Assembly (NCBI GenBank): GCA_937927625.1
Contig: CALBSD010000079.1
Location: 1-6,775, forward strand
Reading direction: 5' to 3'
Source of the DNA: an uncultured Actinomycetes bacterium
Lineage (GTDB): Bacteria; Actinomycetota; Acidimicrobiia; Acidimicrobiales; Ilumatobacteraceae
Length of the DNA stretch: 6,775 nt
A program made the position numbers and the translations under genes. Numbering within the stretch: position 1 is the stretch's first letter; the number at the start of each line of letters is the position of its first letter. The notes under the pieces are model-generated. The model was not told where the DNA came from and did no database searches. It saw only the letters and a list, made by a program, of their open reading frames with translations. Positions 5,481-6,775 of this stretch are shown piece after piece.

Positions 5481-6047
5481 GTGTTCACCGGAATTGTTGA
5501 GGAAAAGGGCTCCGTCAAGGCCCGCGAAGGGTCTCGTTTGACCATTGCGGCCCATACGGTGCTTGAAGATTCAGGCATTGGGGCTTCCATCGCCGTTAAC
5601 GGCTGCTGCCTCACCTTGGTGGAAAAAGGCGCCGATTGGTGGCTGGCCGATGTTTCTGAGGAAACGTACTCCCGCACCAATTTGGGCAATCTTCAGCCCG
5701 GCGACCCCGTGAACCTCGAGCGCCCCATGGTCGCCAACGGTCGCTTTGGTGGCCACATTGTTCTGGGCCATGTCGATGCTGTGGGCGAGATCGTCTCCCC
5801 CGCACCGCAACTCATCGTGCGCATCCCGCGCGAGCTCATGCGATACGTCGTTGAAAAAGGCAGCTGCACCATCGATGGCATCAGCCTCACGGTGTTCAAC
5901 CTCACCGAAGACACTTTCGAAGTCGCCGTCATTCCTCACACTGCCGAAGTGACGACGCTGGGCCATCGCCACCCAGGCGACAAGGTGAACATCGAAATTG
6001 ATGTTCTTGCCAAGCATGTTGAGCGCCTCATGGGACACTCTGACTGA
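5481..6047 (+). CDS. ribE: Riboflavin synthase (alpha subunit)
   Basis: This enzyme dismutates two 6,7-dimethyl-8-ribityllumazine molecules to riboflavin plus a pyrimidinedione, the last step of riboflavin synthesis. The 188-residue protein has the two homologous lumazine-binding barrels. The first contains MFTGIVEE at the N-terminus, NGCCLT at 40-45 and the SEETYSRTNLG segment. The second has LGHVD at 95-99, IDGISLTV at 131-138, IPHT at 151-154 and VNIEIDVLAKHVERL at 169-183. The cysteine in NGCCLT and Phe2 match residues important in E. coli riboflavin synthase. It is slightly shorter than the usual 200-215, mainly after GHVD in the second barrel. GTG 5481 is chosen because the family N-terminus MFTGIVE starts exactly there. 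The next gene begins 1 nt after its stop codon, so the two are probably co-transcribed and translationally coupled. Confidence 0.96.
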   Translation: MFTGIVEEKGSVKAREGSRLTIAAHTVLEDSGIGASIAVNGCCLTLVEKGADWWLADVSEETYSRTNLGNLQPGDPVNLERPMVANGRFGGHIVLGHVDAVGEIVSPAPQLIVRIPRELMRYVVEKGSCTIDGISLTVFNLTEDTFEVAVIPHTAEVTTLGHRHPGDKVNIEIDVLAKHVERLMGHSD

Positions 6048-6048
6048 C

Positions 6049-6775
6049 ATGGCTGACCTTTATGATCTTCGCTCGCGCATCGATGAGATTGATGCAGCAA
6101 TCGTTGCCTTACTTGCCGACCGCATGAATGCATGCCGTGAAGTAGCAGAGATCAAAGAAACAACGGGCGCTGCTGTTATTCAGCCACAGCGCGTGCGCGA
6201 TGTATTGGCCAGCCGTCGCCAATGGGCCATTGATGCAGGCGTTGATGCCGACTTTGCAGAACAACTGTTCCGCACCCTGCTGTCTGAAACACACCGCATT
6301 GAAGTGGCCGAACAGCGCACGGAACCTGCACCACAAAAAGAAGCGGGTACAACATCGCGCAGCGAACTCGACACGGTCGCGTGCCGCATCGACCACGTTG
6401 TTGTTGCCGTTGCAGACCTTGCAGCAGCGCAAAGCTTCTTCGCCGGAATGGGATTCCGTATCACTGCAACTGACGACACTGCAGTGGTGAATGCCGAGGC
6501 TGGTGGCGTCACCGTTGTTCTTGTCAGCGGCGACCACAACCCCGCCGTTCATAAGCAACTCGCTGAACACGGCTCGGGCGTACAGCAGATTGCCATCGAA
6601 GTTCTCAATGCTGGCTACACCCGCGATGCACTTGATACCGCTGGCGTTCCTCGCCTCACCGATGTGGTGGTGGATGCCGAAGGCCACGAGCAGGTCTTCA
6701 CTGCGCTCGACCCCGCTACGGGCGTGCAACTCAGCTTCATCAGCCGCACGGGCCACCGCGTGCCCATGAGCAGCC
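6049..6775 (+). CDS. Chorismate mutase (AroQ/PchB-like) - VOC domain fusion, 3' end outside the window
   Basis: The frame is open from ATG 6049 to the edge (242 codons). Residues 1-87 form an AroQ-type all-helical domain: LRSRIDEIDAAIVALLADRM, then EVAEIK and a VIQPQRVRDVL segment. Compared with E. coli chorismate mutase, Arg8, Arg25, Lys36 and Arg48 match Arg11, Arg28, Lys39 and Arg51; Glu85 takes the place of Gln88; Val49 replaces Glu52. The QRV and RRQWAIDAGVDADFAEQLF patterns resemble isochorismate-pyruvate lyase PchB, so mutase or lyase activity are both possible. A polar linker (about 88-110) leads to a VOC fold (112-233): CRIDHVVVAVADLAAAQSFF, then HGSGVQQIAIEV (174-185) and a final VQLSFISR. 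This resembles methylmalonyl-CoA epimerase or the N-terminal domain of 4-hydroxyphenylpyruvate dioxygenase. Of the usual VOC metal ligands only His116 is evident. No Shine-Dalgarno is seen; the ATG is 1 nt after the ribE stop, implying coupling. Domain calls are firm, function open. Confidence 0.85.
   Translation, partial: MADLYDLRSRIDEIDAAIVALLADRMNACREVAEIKETTGAAVIQPQRVRDVLASRRQWAIDAGVDADFAEQLFRTLLSETHRIEVAEQRTEPAPQKEAGTTSRSELDTVACRIDHVVVAVADLAAAQSFFAGMGFRITATDDTAVVNAEAGGVTVVLVSGDHNPAVHKQLAEHGSGVQQIAIEVLNAGYTRDALDTAGVPRLTDVVVDAEGHEQVFTALDPATGVQLSFISRTGHRVPMSS

Noticed and set aside
6109..6756. Minus-strand open frame of 215 codons opposite the chorismate mutase-VOC gene
   Set aside because: The plus strand encodes two recognisable domains over the same bases; the antisense product has no recognisable motif.

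Overview
The window is a compact bacterial chromosome segment with short intergenic gaps. It most resembles an actinobacterium, possibly of the Acidimicrobiia / aquatic Ilumatobacter-like type. Three things suggest this. The order rpsO-pnp-dapB is typical of actinobacteria, here without the M16 peptidase gene often found before dapB. The PNPase core has actinobacterial-style wording and an RG/RD-rich tail. Several start codons lack a Shine-Dalgarno sequence and instead have a TANNNT hexamer 7-8 nt upstream, the layout of leaderless mRNAs. The lineage is an inference from sequence style, not from a database search.

Left part (1-1560): the N-terminus of a fatty-acyl-CoA ligase runs leftward out of the window. 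Divergent from it are a VTT/DedA-like membrane protein gene and a thiol peroxidase gene (tpx). tpx ends at a strong UUCG-capped terminator shared with the convergent dapB.

Middle part (1589-5311, minus strand): rpsO (ribosomal protein S15), pnp (polynucleotide phosphorylase) and dapB (dihydrodipicolinate reductase, lysine/diaminopimelate pathway) are co-oriented. The rpsO-pnp spacer can fold into a long nested stem, a plausible RNase III/PNPase autoregulation site. The rpsO leader has a hairpin and a short helix that would cover the Shine-Dalgarno. A GNRA-capped hairpin lies between pnp and dapB. PNPase has an unusual C-terminal tail: Gly7, four tandem 8-residue RDDRGGRx repeats encoded by an exact 24-bp period, an acidic/hydrophobic island, and a second RG-rich end.

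Right part (5312-6775, plus strand): a divergent promoter region is followed by riboflavin synthase (ribE, GTG start). One base after it begins a gene open to the right edge that fuses an AroQ/PchB-like chorismate mutase domain to a VOC (glyoxalase/HPPD-like) domain. This fusion is the most unusual item in the window. It links a shikimate-branch enzyme fold to a fold used in 4-hydroxyphenylpyruvate metabolism, and most of the usual VOC metal ligands appear to be missing in the visible part.

Overall this is mostly housekeeping: RNA turnover and translation, lysine/cell-wall precursor synthesis, riboflavin synthesis and peroxide defence. No mobile element, CRISPR array, tRNA or rRNA was seen.
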